Of a stretch of DNA of 6,093 nt, positions 1 through 6,093 are shown one piece after another. The number at the start of each line of letters is the position of its first letter. The stretch's first letter is position 1. The notes below the pieces were generated by a model. It was not told where the DNA came from, did no database searches, and saw nothing but the letters and a program-made list of their open reading frames with translations. A program made the translations under genes and the position numbers. The DNA is from Synergistaceae bacterium (GTDB lineage Bacteria > Synergistota > Synergistia > Synergistales > Synergistaceae): the NCBI GenBank assembly GCA_031273585.1, contig JAISRP010000331.1, forward strand, positions 1 to 6,093, read 5' to 3'.

Positions 1-548
1 CGCCATCCAGGTGAATCCCCGGAACGAGTATCGAGCCGTGCTCCGCCAGCCTGCCCAGGAGGGACGTCCTCGATCCCGAGCCCCTCAGCGCGTCCACCAC
101 GAACGGCATGACGGGCAGGCCGTCCCCCAGGACTATGAAGTCGCAGATTCCGCAGAGTGACAGTGGGTTGATGTACGAAATCGCCCCGCCTGATCCTACG
201 ATCGGATCTCCGTCCGCCCTCCTCCTCCTCGATGGATCGATCCCGCCGCGGAGAAGCCATCTCGCGAGGCACGGCACGTCCCCCTCGTAGGAGACGCCGG
301 CTAAGATCATCTGAAACCGCTCGAGGAGCGTGTCATTCTCCACCGACCTGTGCGGGACCGGTCCGGCGAAGAACCTCTCGGAGGATACGCCGAGCTCCCT
401 CAGCTTCCTGTAAATATAATGATACCCGAGGTTCGACATCCCGACTGAGTAGTCCGCCGGGTAGAACACCGCGCACCCGATGTCCCCCCCCGAGGGTATG
501 TCAGCTACGATCCGCTCCCGCTCCCGATATGGGGCCCATGAGGCCCAC
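1..548 (-). CDS. Radical SAM family protein, N-terminal part (3' end outside window)
   Basis: The minus strand frame whose codons begin at 538, 535 and so on is open to the window edge, about 179 codons. It reads FYPADYSVGMSNLGY (roughly 466-422), then a PIVGSGGA...INPLSL...DFIVLGDG block (roughly 205-120). This matches the N-terminal, cobalamin-binding-like domain of B12-binding radical SAM proteins of the TIGR03960/YgiQ-like type, which have PDxYxxGMSNLG and PLVxGGPxxxNPEPLxDFxxxGDGEE. The CxxxCxxC cluster motif would lie beyond position 1, so catalysis cannot be confirmed. The gene follows ftsZ directly and is probably in the same operon; its substrate is unknown. The start is abnormal. 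The only canonical in-frame start is GTG at 467-469, which would cut into the first beta strand. A better site (AAAGG, then GTG at 546-548 or ATG at 537-539) lies one base out of frame, so the upper coordinate assumes a sequence error or a +1 shift near 531-534. Confidence 0.75.
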
Positions 549-558
549 GCAGTGGCCT
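541..558 (-). other. Hairpin over the ftsZ stop / radical SAM initiation region
   Basis: On the minus strand AGGCC (558-554) pairs with GGCCT (545-541), and AC (553-552) pairs with GT (548-547), with one bulged G at 546 and a three-base loop. The stem covers most of the AAAGG site and the GTG at 546-548, so in mRNA it could hide the initiation region unless ribosomes finishing ftsZ open it. The idea rests only on base pairing. Confidence 0.4.
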
Positions 559-560
559 TT
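556..560 (-). promoter_or_regulatory. Possible ribosome binding site after ftsZ
   Basis: The minus strand reads AAAGG, overlapping the TAA stop of ftsZ (559-561). A GTG at 546-548 follows after 7 nt and an ATG at 537-539 lies nine bases further. Both share one frame that ends at TGA 501-503 and is one base off from the conserved radical SAM frame. Confidence 0.5.
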
Positions 561-1791
561 ATCTCTTTTTTCTCAGGAAGGACGGTATGTCCAGCTGGTT
601 TACGGGAACGCCGCTCGTGCTGAAGAGGTCCTCCTGGTCCTGGGAGGACAGCGACGAGCCTCCCGCAATCCTGACGTCCGTCTCGCCTATGTCGGCGCGC
701 GATCTCATCGGGGTCGATTGAGGCGGCGCCTGCTGCGGGGGCGCTCCTGCGACGGCGGTGTCGGCCATGGCAACCTTGGCCGGCCGGGCGAACGTCCTGC
801 CGTCGTCCTCCGAGCCCGCGAGCGGGACCTCGTCAAAGCCGGTGGCTATCACCGTTATCTTGACAGCGTCGTCCATCTCTGGGTCGAAGACGTGACCCCA
901 GATGACGAAGGCGTCCTCGTGGCTCGCGTCGTTTATTATGTCGGCAGCCTCGTGAACCTCGTGAATCCCTATATTCGCGCCGCCGGAGATGTTGAATAGG
1001 ACCCCCTTCGCCCCGATCATCGGGGTCTCCATCAGCGGGCTGTTTATGGCGTTGTGGGCCGCGGTCGCGACCCTGTTCTCCCCGCTGCCGTCCCCTATGC
1101 CCATTATGGCCGAGCCGGCGTTGCTCATGATCGTCCGGACGTCTGCGAAGTCCACGTTCACGAGCCCCGGGCGGAGGATGAGGTCGGTCACGCCCTGGAC
1201 GGCCTGGTGCAGCACGTTGTCCGCCAGCTTGAACGCGTCGTTGAGCGAGGTCCTCCTGTCCGATATGGTGAGCAGCCTGTCGTTGGGGATGACTATGAGG
1301 GCGTCGACCTGCTCCTTGAGGCGGGCTATGCCCTCCGCCGCGTGCGAGAGCCTCCTGCGCCCCTCGAACTGAAACGGCCTCGTCACCACCGCCACGACGA
1401 GCGTGCCGGTCTCCTTGGCTATGCTGGCTATTACCGGGGACGCGCCGGTGCCCGTTCCGCCGCCCATGCCGGCCGCTATGAATATCATGTCCGCGCCCTC
1501 GAGCGCCGCCCTTATCTCGTCGCGCGACTCCAGAGCCGCCTTCTGACCGACTGAGGGATCGGCGCCCGCGCCGAGACCCCTTGTGAGCTCCCTCCCGAGG
1601 GTGATCTTCTGGGCGGCCTCCGAGAGCTCGAGGTGCGCCTGGTCGGTGTTGGCCGCGATAAAATCGACGCCCCCGACTCCCCCTCTTATTATGTGATTCA
1701 GCGCGTTGTTGCCGCCCCCGCCTACCCCGACGACCTTTATGATCTCCCTGTGCGGGCGGGTCGGCGTTTCAAGCTGAAAAATTTCTGGCAT
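559..1791 (-). CDS. ftsZ: Cell division protein FtsZ
   Basis: FtsZ is the tubulin-like GTPase that polymerises into the cytoplasmic Z ring and organises septal wall synthesis. The product has 410 residues, a normal length. Visible motifs are the nucleotide-binding GVGGGGNN (22-29), the tubulin signature GGGTGTG (110-116), [13 protein letters not shown] near 135-147, VIPNDRLL near 168-174, and the T7 loop NVDFAD (212-217), whose aspartates complete the GTPase site of the next subunit. A variable Ala/Pro/Gln/Ser-rich linker (about 332-398) leads to the C-terminal peptide [11 protein letters not shown] (400-410), which binds FtsA and other partners. The ATG at 1789-1791 is chosen because AGGAGG lies 7 nt upstream; an in-frame TTG at 1807-1809 would add six residues but would overlap this ribosome binding site. 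ftsA ends 53 nt upstream. The [12 protein letters not shown] segment resembles the Gram-positive style rather than that of E. coli. Confidence 0.98.
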   Translation of the reverse strand: MPEIFQLETPTRPHREIIKVVGVGGGGNNALNHIIRGGVGGVDFIAANTDQAHLELSEAAQKITLGRELTRGLGAGADPSVGQKAALESRDEIRAALEGADMIFIAAGMGGGTGTGASPVIASIAKETGTLVVAVVTRPFQFEGRRRLSHAAEGIARLKEQVDALIVIPNDRLLTISDRRTSLNDAFKLADNVLHQAVQGVTDLILRPGLVNVDFADVRTIMSNAGSAIMGIGDGSGENRVATAAHNAINSPLMETPMIGAKGVLFNISGGANIGIHEVHEAADIINDASHEDAFVIWGHVFDPEMDDAVKITVIATGFDEVPLAGSEDDGRTFARPAKVAMADTAVAGAPPQQAPPQSTPMRSRADIGETDVRIAGGSSLSSQDQEDLFSTSGVPVNQLDIPSFLRKKR

Positions 1792-1798
1792 ACTCTCT

Positions 1799-1804
1799 CC
1801 TCCT
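1799..1804 (-). promoter_or_regulatory. Ribosome binding site of ftsZ
   Basis: The minus strand reads AGGAGG followed by a 7 nt spacer and ATG at 1789-1791. It is a full match to the anti-Shine-Dalgarno core and the strongest in the window. It sets the ftsZ start over the upstream in-frame TTG at 1807-1809. Confidence 0.9.
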
Positions 1805-1822
1805 GTCAAGGGAGTTCACGAA

Positions 1823-1845
1823 ACCCGTCCGTCGACCGGCCGGGT
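1823..1845 (-). other. Imperfect hairpin in the ftsA-ftsZ gap
   Basis: The bases ACCCG at 1823-1827 pair with CGGGT at 1841-1845, and CCG at 1829-1831 pairs with CGG at 1837-1839, with one mismatch between the two stems and a small loop. The hairpin begins at the ftsA stop and lies about 18 nt before the ftsZ ribosome binding site. Only three T residues follow on the minus strand, so it is not a typical intrinsic terminator. It could be an mRNA processing or stability element, or chance in GC-rich DNA. Confidence 0.35.
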
Positions 1846-3197
1846 CAATAAAACAGCTCTTTTAGCAGGTCCAATATATTCTCGAAAAAATTCTTTCTCG
1901 GCTTCGGGCCCCCATTCCCCTCGTGCTCTTCGGTCATCCCCGGGAGCTTCTTCTTGATCTGGGCGCGGGTATGATCTATTATCATGTCCATCGACTGCTC
2001 GATATATCTGTACGGATCGCGCTCCTGCTCGAGCGCGTATCTTATTATTCCAGCGGCGCAGGTGTACTCGGGGCCGTTTCTCCCCGGCGGCATCCTGTTT
2101 GCGTCAAGGGGCGCGGATACCCTCACCGGTATGTCCAGGATCCTCGACAGATATTGATCGACCCCCATGCTGCGCGCGGCCCCGCCCGTTATTATAAGGC
2201 CCGCCGGGAGCATGGATACGCCGGCGTTCGCTATTTCGGAGCGGACGAGGTTCGTGAAGAGCTCCTCCATCCTGCACTGGACGATCTCCGTCAGCTCTGC
2301 GTTCGAGTAGGAGTAATTCTTGCCCATGTGGTCGAACTCGAGCACGTCGTTCTGGTCATCCTGATCTCCGGGGGCCAGGTTCACCTCTTTTTTTATCTCC
2401 TCGGCCTTGTTTATCGGAATCTTGAGGACGGAGGCCACGTCGTTCGTGATGTGGTCCCCCCCGACCGGTATCACGGAGAGCAGCTTGGGCCGCCCGTCGG
2501 AGAACACCGCGACTCCGCAAGTCCCTCCGCCGATGTCCACCGTGACAGCGCCGGCCGAGCTCTCCTCTAGCGTCATGGCTCCCAGCGCCGAGGCAAGCGG
2601 CTTTATGGCAAATCCGGTCACGCTGATCCCGGCCTTCTCCACGCAGTTGAACACGTTCTGCACCGTGGCCATGGGGACTATGACCGACTCGAGATCTATG
2701 TCGAGCCGTATGCCTGTCATCCCGAGCGGGTCGTCGATCCCGCTGTTGCCGTCGAGCGAATACTCCACCGGTATCGTGTGCAGGATTATCTTCGTGCTCG
2801 GCACTGTGACGTCGGCCTGAGCCGCCTCTATGACGCGCGCTATGTCGAGCTGCATGACGGTGCGGGGAGACCTCCCCAGCGAGATCATGCCCTTCGACCT
2901 GATGCTCTGGACGTCGCCCCCGCTGAACGATACCGTTGCCTCGTTCAGCTCGAGGCCGACCATGTTCTCCGCGTCGCCGACGGCCTGCCTGACCGATCTG
3001 ACGGCCTGGTCCAGGTGGACGATCAGCCCTTTTCTTATCCCGTGGGAGGGCGCCTGCCCCATTCCTATTATCTGGGCCTCGCCGCTCGGTCCGTCGCGTT
3101 CCGCCACAACCACGGTGACCTTGCTGGTGCCCAGATCCAACCCCACCAGAACTTCCGGATCCCTGTAGCCGGATGTGGTCGAAGTTTTTTTAAACAA
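1845..3197 (-). CDS. ftsA: Cell division protein FtsA
   Basis: FtsA is the actin-like ATPase that anchors FtsZ filaments to the inner face of the membrane and recruits later divisome proteins. The product is 450 residues, slightly longer than many FtsA proteins. Motifs are phosphate-1 GLDLGTSKVT (19-28), a 1C/SHS2 region (about 88-170), phosphate-2 DIGGGTC (221-227), VIPVGGDHITND near 242-253, and the adenosine-binding ITGGAA (336-341). After a basic linker (PKPRKN) the last residues, FFENILDLLKELFY, form a clear amphipathic membrane-targeting helix. The start is TTG at 3195-3197: GGGAGG lies 8 nt upstream and an in-frame stop is close behind, leaving no other useful start. The competing ATG at about 3211-3213 reaches a stop within eight codons. 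The gene lies 36 nt after ftsQ and 53 nt before ftsZ. Phosphate-2 reads GTCGV where most relatives have GTTDI. Confidence 0.97.
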   Translation of the reverse strand: MFKKTSTTSGYRDPEVLVGLDLGTSKVTVVVAERDGPSGEAQIIGMGQAPSHGIRKGLIVHLDQAVRSVRQAVGDAENMVGLELNEATVSFSGGDVQSIRSKGMISLGRSPRTVMQLDIARVIEAAQADVTVPSTKIILHTIPVEYSLDGNSGIDDPLGMTGIRLDIDLESVIVPMATVQNVFNCVEKAGISVTGFAIKPLASALGAMTLEESSAGAVTVDIGGGTCGVAVFSDGRPKLLSVIPVGGDHITNDVASVLKIPINKAEEIKKEVNLAPGDQDDQNDVLEFDHMGKNYSYSNAELTEIVQCRMEELFTNLVRSEIANAGVSMLPAGLIITGGAARSMGVDQYLSRILDIPVRVSAPLDANRMPPGRNGPEYTCAAGIIRYALEQERDPYRYIEQSMDMIIDHTRAQIKKKLPGMTEEHEGNGGPKPRKNFFENILDLLKELFY

Positions 3198-3205
3198 TGC
3201 GGGGT

Positions 3206-3211
3206 CCTCCC
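3206..3211 (-). promoter_or_regulatory. Ribosome binding site of ftsA
   Basis: The minus strand reads GGGAGG with an 8 nt spacer to TTG at 3195-3197. It supports the unusual TTG start of ftsA, since no ATG or GTG lies in frame between this site and the upstream stop. Confidence 0.8.
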
Positions 3212-3233
3212 ATCAAGAATAATATTACGCCGG

Positions 3234-4025
3234 TCACCTGGCATCCCTGCTCGTAACGGTGAATTTCATTCCGGCGTATGTCGCGTTTACCAGAAGCCCG
3301 GACGGTATCCCCCGGTCCGCGCCGGGGTAGATGTCCTCCAGCGCCGCCGCGAGCGACGCCCAGCCCGCAGGATCCTCGTTCACTATTATCTCGCCGGTTA
3401 TGCCCGCATCCGAACCCAGCAGTATCTGAACGACCGGACGTCCGTCGATCCTCTTCGCCAGCAGACAGTATATTTTATCATTCCAGCCGATCTTATCCAG
3501 CGCCTCGTACCATCTTCTTATCCGGGGCAGCGGAAGGCTCGAGGGGTAGATGTCCCCCCTCTGCTCCTCAGGATCTATCGGCAGAGCCATGCTGGGATCC
3601 CACGCGAGCACGGGTTTTTCGGGAACCCGAATCCCCCTGACCTTCACGTTTGCCGGCAGGTTCGCCAGCCACATGCGCCCGTTCGTAGAGAGCAGCCAGA
3701 GGTTCGAGTTCCACGACACTCCCAGGAAGACCTCGAGCGGACTCACCGTGACCTTGTAGCTGCCCCAGCCGGTCAGCCTGATCTTGAGCTGCACTGGGTA
3801 GAAGTTCTCCACCCCCCGGACGAAACGCCTGCCCATGAACAGCAGGGCTGGCCAGAACTTCTCCGCCGCCCTCGGCACGGACTGCCAGACTATCGTGTCC
3901 GACAGCATGTTCCTGGGCTCTATCTCTATGTCCCTCAGCCTCATGCTGCCGTACCTCTGTTCGAGAAAGTACATGCTCCCGAACACGGCGCCCAGCAGCA
4001 GGAGGATAATCTTCAATCTCTTCAC
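3234..4025 (-). CDS. ftsQ: Cell division protein FtsQ (divergent, POTRA type)
   Basis: FtsQ is a bitopic membrane protein that links early and late divisome components, notably the FtsB-FtsL complex. From the chosen GTG the product has 263 residues. A basic N-terminus (KRLK) is followed by one hydrophobic segment (about 6-21, IILLLLGAVFGSMYFL), giving a cytoplasmic N-terminus and an outside body. Residues from about 28 (MRLRDIEIE) fit a POTRA domain. PLEVFLGVSW (96-105) and WLLSTNGRMW (110-119) match the FtsQ beta domain pattern of a valine-rich strand followed by an 'L.s..G..w' turn. The C-terminus ends in paired strands (VNATYAGMKFTV). Similarity is weak, so the call leans on position between murB and ftsA. 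GTG 4023-4025 has AGAGG 10 nt upstream and leaves a 22 nt gap after murB. In-frame TTG codons at 4070 and 4058 would give a longer form overlapping murB, so the start is uncertain. Confidence 0.85.
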   Translation of the reverse strand: MKRLKIILLLLGAVFGSMYFLEQRYGSMRLRDIEIEPRNMLSDTIVWQSVPRAAEKFWPALLFMGRRFVRGVENFYPVQLKIRLTGWGSYKVTVSPLEVFLGVSWNSNLWLLSTNGRMWLANLPANVKVRGIRVPEKPVLAWDPSMALPIDPEEQRGDIYPSSLPLPRIRRWYEALDKIGWNDKIYCLLAKRIDGRPVVQILLGSDAGITGEIIVNEDPAGWASLAAALEDIYPGADRGIPSGLLVNATYAGMKFTVTSRDAR

Positions 4026-4035
4026 GCCAGCACGA

Positions 4036-4040
4036 CCTCT
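4036..4040 (-). promoter_or_regulatory. Possible ribosome binding site of ftsQ
   Basis: The minus strand reads AGAGG 10 nt before GTG 4023-4025, just after the murB stop at 4048-4050. The spacing is slightly long. It is the best support for choosing this GTG over the TTG codons at 4058 and 4070; the AAGGA before the 4070 TTG is only 3 nt away. Confidence 0.45.
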
Positions 4041-4047
4041 TTTGCCG

Positions 4048-4986
4048 TTAGTCCCCAAGCGAGATCCCAAGCGTCCTTATCTCGAACTGCAGACGCACCC
4101 CGAACAGCTCCAGCACCCTGTCCCTGCAGATGAGCGCTAAGCGCGCGAAGTCGCGAGCCGTGGCCCCGCCAGGATTTTCAATGAAATTTGCGTGTACTTC
4201 CGACACTGCGGCCCCCCCGGAGGAGAGTCCCTTGCACCCGGCCAGCTCGAGCAGCCTGCCTGCGCTGCCGCCGGGAGGGTTTCTGAATACGCAGCCCGCC
4301 GTCATCCTCCCCCGCGGCTGATTTCTGCGGCTGTCGGCCGACCTCCTGGCTTTCTCCAGGACTGCCTCCTTCTCGAGCTCGCGAAAGCTGAACGTCACCT
4401 CTGAGACGACCCCATAAAATTCATCCGCGAGGCCGCACGACCTGTAACCCCACTCTATGCCGCCGCCGGAAAAATCCCGGACGGCGCCGCCCGCGCCGAT
4501 CATGCGCACCGAGCGCACAGCCTGTCCCGTCTCCCCGTGCAGGGTGCCGGCGTTGCCCATTACCGCGCCGCCGACCGTCCCCGGGATGCCGGATGCAAAT
4601 TCGAGCCCACCCCAGCCCTCCTCGAGCGTCATCGCGAAGAGGTCCGCCAGGCGGACCCCGGCGCCGCACCTCACCAGGACCGTCCCGCTGCCGCGCCTCT
4701 CCACCTCGACGCCGTTCATGGCGGTCGTGAGGACGAGCGGGGCGTCGAACGCGTCATCCGTCATGAGGACGTTCGACCCGCCCCCGATGACGCAAAACGG
4801 CCCCTCACCGGGATTCAGCCCTCGGAGCATGGACACGAGCTCCTCCTCGCACCGCGGACGGAGCAGGTTTTTGATCTCGCCGCCTATTCCCAAGGTCGTG
4901 AGATCCGCCCCCCTGACGGACCGCTCCGGCCGGGGATTCACGCGCCACTCAGGCGACTGCTGCGGCGCTGCCGCGCGCAATGCCAC
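4048..4986 (-). CDS. murB: UDP-N-acetylenolpyruvoylglucosamine reductase MurB
   Basis: MurB is a cytoplasmic FAD enzyme that uses NADPH to reduce UDP-GlcNAc-enolpyruvate to UDP-MurNAc in peptidoglycan precursor synthesis. The product is 312 residues, normal for the family. FAD-binding motifs are TTLGIGG (30-36), VIGGGSNVL (66-74) and GLEFASGIPGTVGGAVMGNAG (127-147). Substrate-domain motifs are YRSCGL (181-186), GCVFRNPPGGSAGRLLELAG (231-250), VHANFIENPGGATARD (284-299) and the C-terminal FEIRTLG (301-307), whose Glu302 matches the conserved catalytic glutamate. The position of the usual proton-donor serine holds Cys232. The start is GTG at 4984-4986, overlapping murC by 38 bp. An alternative in-frame GTG at 4939-4941, just after the murC stop, would still keep all motifs. 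No convincing ribosome binding site separates the two; translation is probably coupled to murC. Confidence 0.96.
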   Translation of the reverse strand: MALRAAAPQQSPEWRVNPRPERSVRGADLTTLGIGGEIKNLLRPRCEEELVSMLRGLNPGEGPFCVIGGGSNVLMTDDAFDAPLVLTTAMNGVEVERRGSGTVLVRCGAGVRLADLFAMTLEEGWGGLEFASGIPGTVGGAVMGNAGTLHGETGQAVRSVRMIGAGGAVRDFSGGGIEWGYRSCGLADEFYGVVSEVTFSFRELEKEAVLEKARRSADSRRNQPRGRMTAGCVFRNPPGGSAGRLLELAGCKGLSSGGAAVSEVHANFIENPGGATARDFARLALICRDRVLELFGVRLQFEIRTLGISLGD

Positions 4987-6093
4987 CGCCCCGCTTCCCG
5001 GTCATGTTCTCAAGTATCTGCTTCCCCAATACCTCTATGCTGCCGGCGCCTAGCGTGAGCACCAGATCGCCGCTCTCGGCGCTGCCGCACACCAGGTCCG
5101 ACGCCTCCTTGAAGTCGCTGCAGACCACCGGGTCGGAGACGCCCATCGAGATCAGCTCGTCGAGTATGAGGAACGACGACACCCCGGAGATCGGCGGCTC
5201 GTCCGCGGGATATATGGGCAGCAGGTAGACGCGGTGGGCGGACGAGAGCGCATGGGCGAAGTCGCGGTAGAGGGCCTCGGTGCGCGTATATCTGTGGGGC
5301 TGGAAGACGACGTGAGCCCTGCGGTCCGGCCACGTTCCCGATATGGCGGCCATCGTGGCGCTCACCTCGCGGGGGTGATGTCCGTAGTCGTCATATATTA
5401 CTACGTTCCCAGACTCGCCGACGAACTGAAGGCGTCTTTTGGCGCCGCCGAATGTCTCTAGCGCGCGGGACGCCGCCTCGAAGGGTATGCCCATCCCATC
5501 CGAAGCCGCCAGCGCCGCAAGCGAGTTGAGGACGTTGTGCTCCCCCGATACCTTGAGGCCGAGCTCCCCTATCGGGACCCCGCCCCTCAGCACGGTATAC
5601 GCCACACCTCCCCCCAGGTGATGACGGACGCCCGAGGCGCCCCACCTCCACCCGGAGCCCCACCCGTAGGTCACAGCGTCCGGGTGGTTGCCGAACGAGA
5701 GCATCCTCTGCGCCCCGGGGTCCTCGGCGCATATAACGAGGGGCGCGCCGCTCTTCTTTCCGTCGGCGAAGTGCGAGAACGCCTCCACCACCATGCCGTA
5801 CTCGGGATAGTGATCTATGTGGTCCCAGTCAATATTCGTGATGACGGCGATGTCGGGCCGGAACAGCTCGAAGGAGCCGTCGCTCTCGTCGAGCTCCGCC
5901 ACCATGTACTCGCCCTCGCCCAGCTTGGCGTTGCAGCCTATGTCGGAGAGCTCGCCCCCTATGGCGACGGTCGGCATCAGGCCGGCTCGCTCGGCGATGA
6001 GCGATATCATCGAGGAGGTCGTCGTCTTGCCGTGAGTGCCGGCGACCCCGACCCCCCTCCGGCTGTTGAAGATCATGCTCAGGATCTCCGCCC
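4949..6093 (-). CDS. murC: UDP-N-acetylmuramate--L-alanine ligase MurC (5' end outside window)
   Basis: MurC is the cytoplasmic ATP-dependent ligase that adds L-alanine to UDP-MurNAc, the first step of the stem peptide. About 380 residues are visible. The frame stays open to the right edge (AEILS precedes the first internal ATG at 6074-6076), so that ATG is not the true start. About 90-100 residues of the N-terminal UDP-binding Rossmann domain are missing. Visible in order are the ATP P-loop GVAGTHGKTTTSS, ELDESDGSF, TNIDWDHIDHY, SGEHNVLNSLAALA, FGGAKRRLQFVGE, DDYGHHPREVSAT, FQPHRYTRTEALY and the C-terminal LTLGAGSI. This set is specific to MurC rather than MurD, MurE, MurF or Mpl. After GAGSI a short Gly/Ala-rich tail (RGGGIARGSAAAVA) is encoded in the region that overlaps murB and may exist only because of that overlap. 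Confidence 0.97.
   Translation of the reverse strand, partial: AEILSMIFNSRRGVGVAGTHGKTTTSSMISLIAERAGLMPTVAIGGELSDIGCNAKLGEGEYMVAELDESDGSFELFRPDIAVITNIDWDHIDHYPEYGMVVEAFSHFADGKKSGAPLVICAEDPGAQRMLSFGNHPDAVTYGWGSGWRWGASGVRHHLGGGVAYTVLRGGVPIGELGLKVSGEHNVLNSLAALAASDGMGIPFEAASRALETFGGAKRRLQFVGESGNVVIYDDYGHHPREVSATMAAISGTWPDRRAHVVFQPHRYTRTEALYRDFAHALSSAHRVYLLPIYPADEPPISGVSSFLILDELISMGVSDPVVCSDFKEASDLVCGSAESGDLVLTLGAGSIEVLGKQILENMTGKRGGGIARGSAAAVA

Noticed and set aside
541..577. On the plus strand the 541-558 hairpin is followed by a T-rich stretch, like an intrinsic terminator
   Set aside because: No gene is transcribed rightward into it. The T run is the complement of the lysine and arginine codons ending ftsZ.
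232..999. Open frame of 255 codons on the plus strand opposite the radical SAM gene and the ftsZ 3' end
   Set aside because: The product is a low-complexity Arg-rich sequence and both genes on the other strand have conserved motifs.
1804..1809. TTGACA on the minus strand, resembling a -35 promoter box
   Set aside because: It merges into the ftsZ ribosome binding site, and a matching -10 would fall inside ftsZ coding sequence; likely chance.
3185..3191. Run of seven A (minus strand) at codons 3-4 of ftsA as a frameshift site
   Set aside because: The ftsA frame is intact through it, the heptamer is out of phase for a -1 slip, and no alternative product results.
3216..3231. AT-rich stretch (TAATATTATT) in the ftsQ-ftsA gap, resembling a -10 box
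   Set aside because: No -35-like sequence lies about 17 nt upstream, and the gap is only 36 nt; too weak to call a promoter.
2778..4133. Long open frame of 451 codons on the plus strand across ftsA and ftsQ
   Set aside because: It lies opposite two well supported genes. Its translation is rich in Arg, Pro and His without domains, as expected from antisense GC-rich DNA.
4421..5732. Secondary open frames on the minus strand within murB and murC (for example 5391-5732 and 5010-5333)
   Set aside because: They are shifted-frame shadows of genes whose motifs are complete in the main frame.

Overview
The window is the tail of a division and cell wall (dcw) gene cluster, and every gene lies on the minus strand. 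Read in the direction of transcription (high to low coordinates) the order is murC (5' end outside the window), murB, ftsQ, ftsA, ftsZ, then the N-terminal part of a radical SAM family gene that runs off the left edge. Coding density is almost complete. The gaps are 0-53 nt, and no stretch longer than about 60 bases lacks a gene. I see no tRNA, rRNA, CRISPR array, insertion sequence, phage gene or clear promoter.

The organism looks like a GC-rich bacterium with peptidoglycan and a standard FtsA/FtsZ divisome. Arginine is often AGG and isoleucine often ATA. The FtsZ has the NALN/AANTD style of N-terminal domain, and a radical SAM gene follows ftsZ directly. Together these suggest Synergistota or a relative, but this is a guess from memory of gene style, not a search result.

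The genes form one pathway. MurC adds L-Ala to UDP-MurNAc, and MurB reduces the enolpyruvyl precursor to give UDP-MurNAc. FtsQ is a single-pass membrane scaffold of the divisome. FtsA is the actin-like membrane tether, and FtsZ is the ring-forming tubulin homologue whose C-terminal peptide binds FtsA. murC and murB overlap, ftsQ to ftsZ follow at short spacing, and no internal terminator stands out, so this is probably one operon. Only ftsZ has ATG plus a full AGGAGG ribosome binding site; murB, ftsQ and ftsA begin at GTG or TTG codons. That fits the need for more FtsZ than its partners.

Most of the window is ordinary. The part worth a second look is the junction after ftsZ. The radical SAM frame is well conserved but has no ATG, GTG or TTG at its expected beginning. 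A good ribosome binding site with GTG and ATG codons lies there in a frame that is off by one base, and it sits inside a hairpin. This is either a one-base sequence error or recoding.
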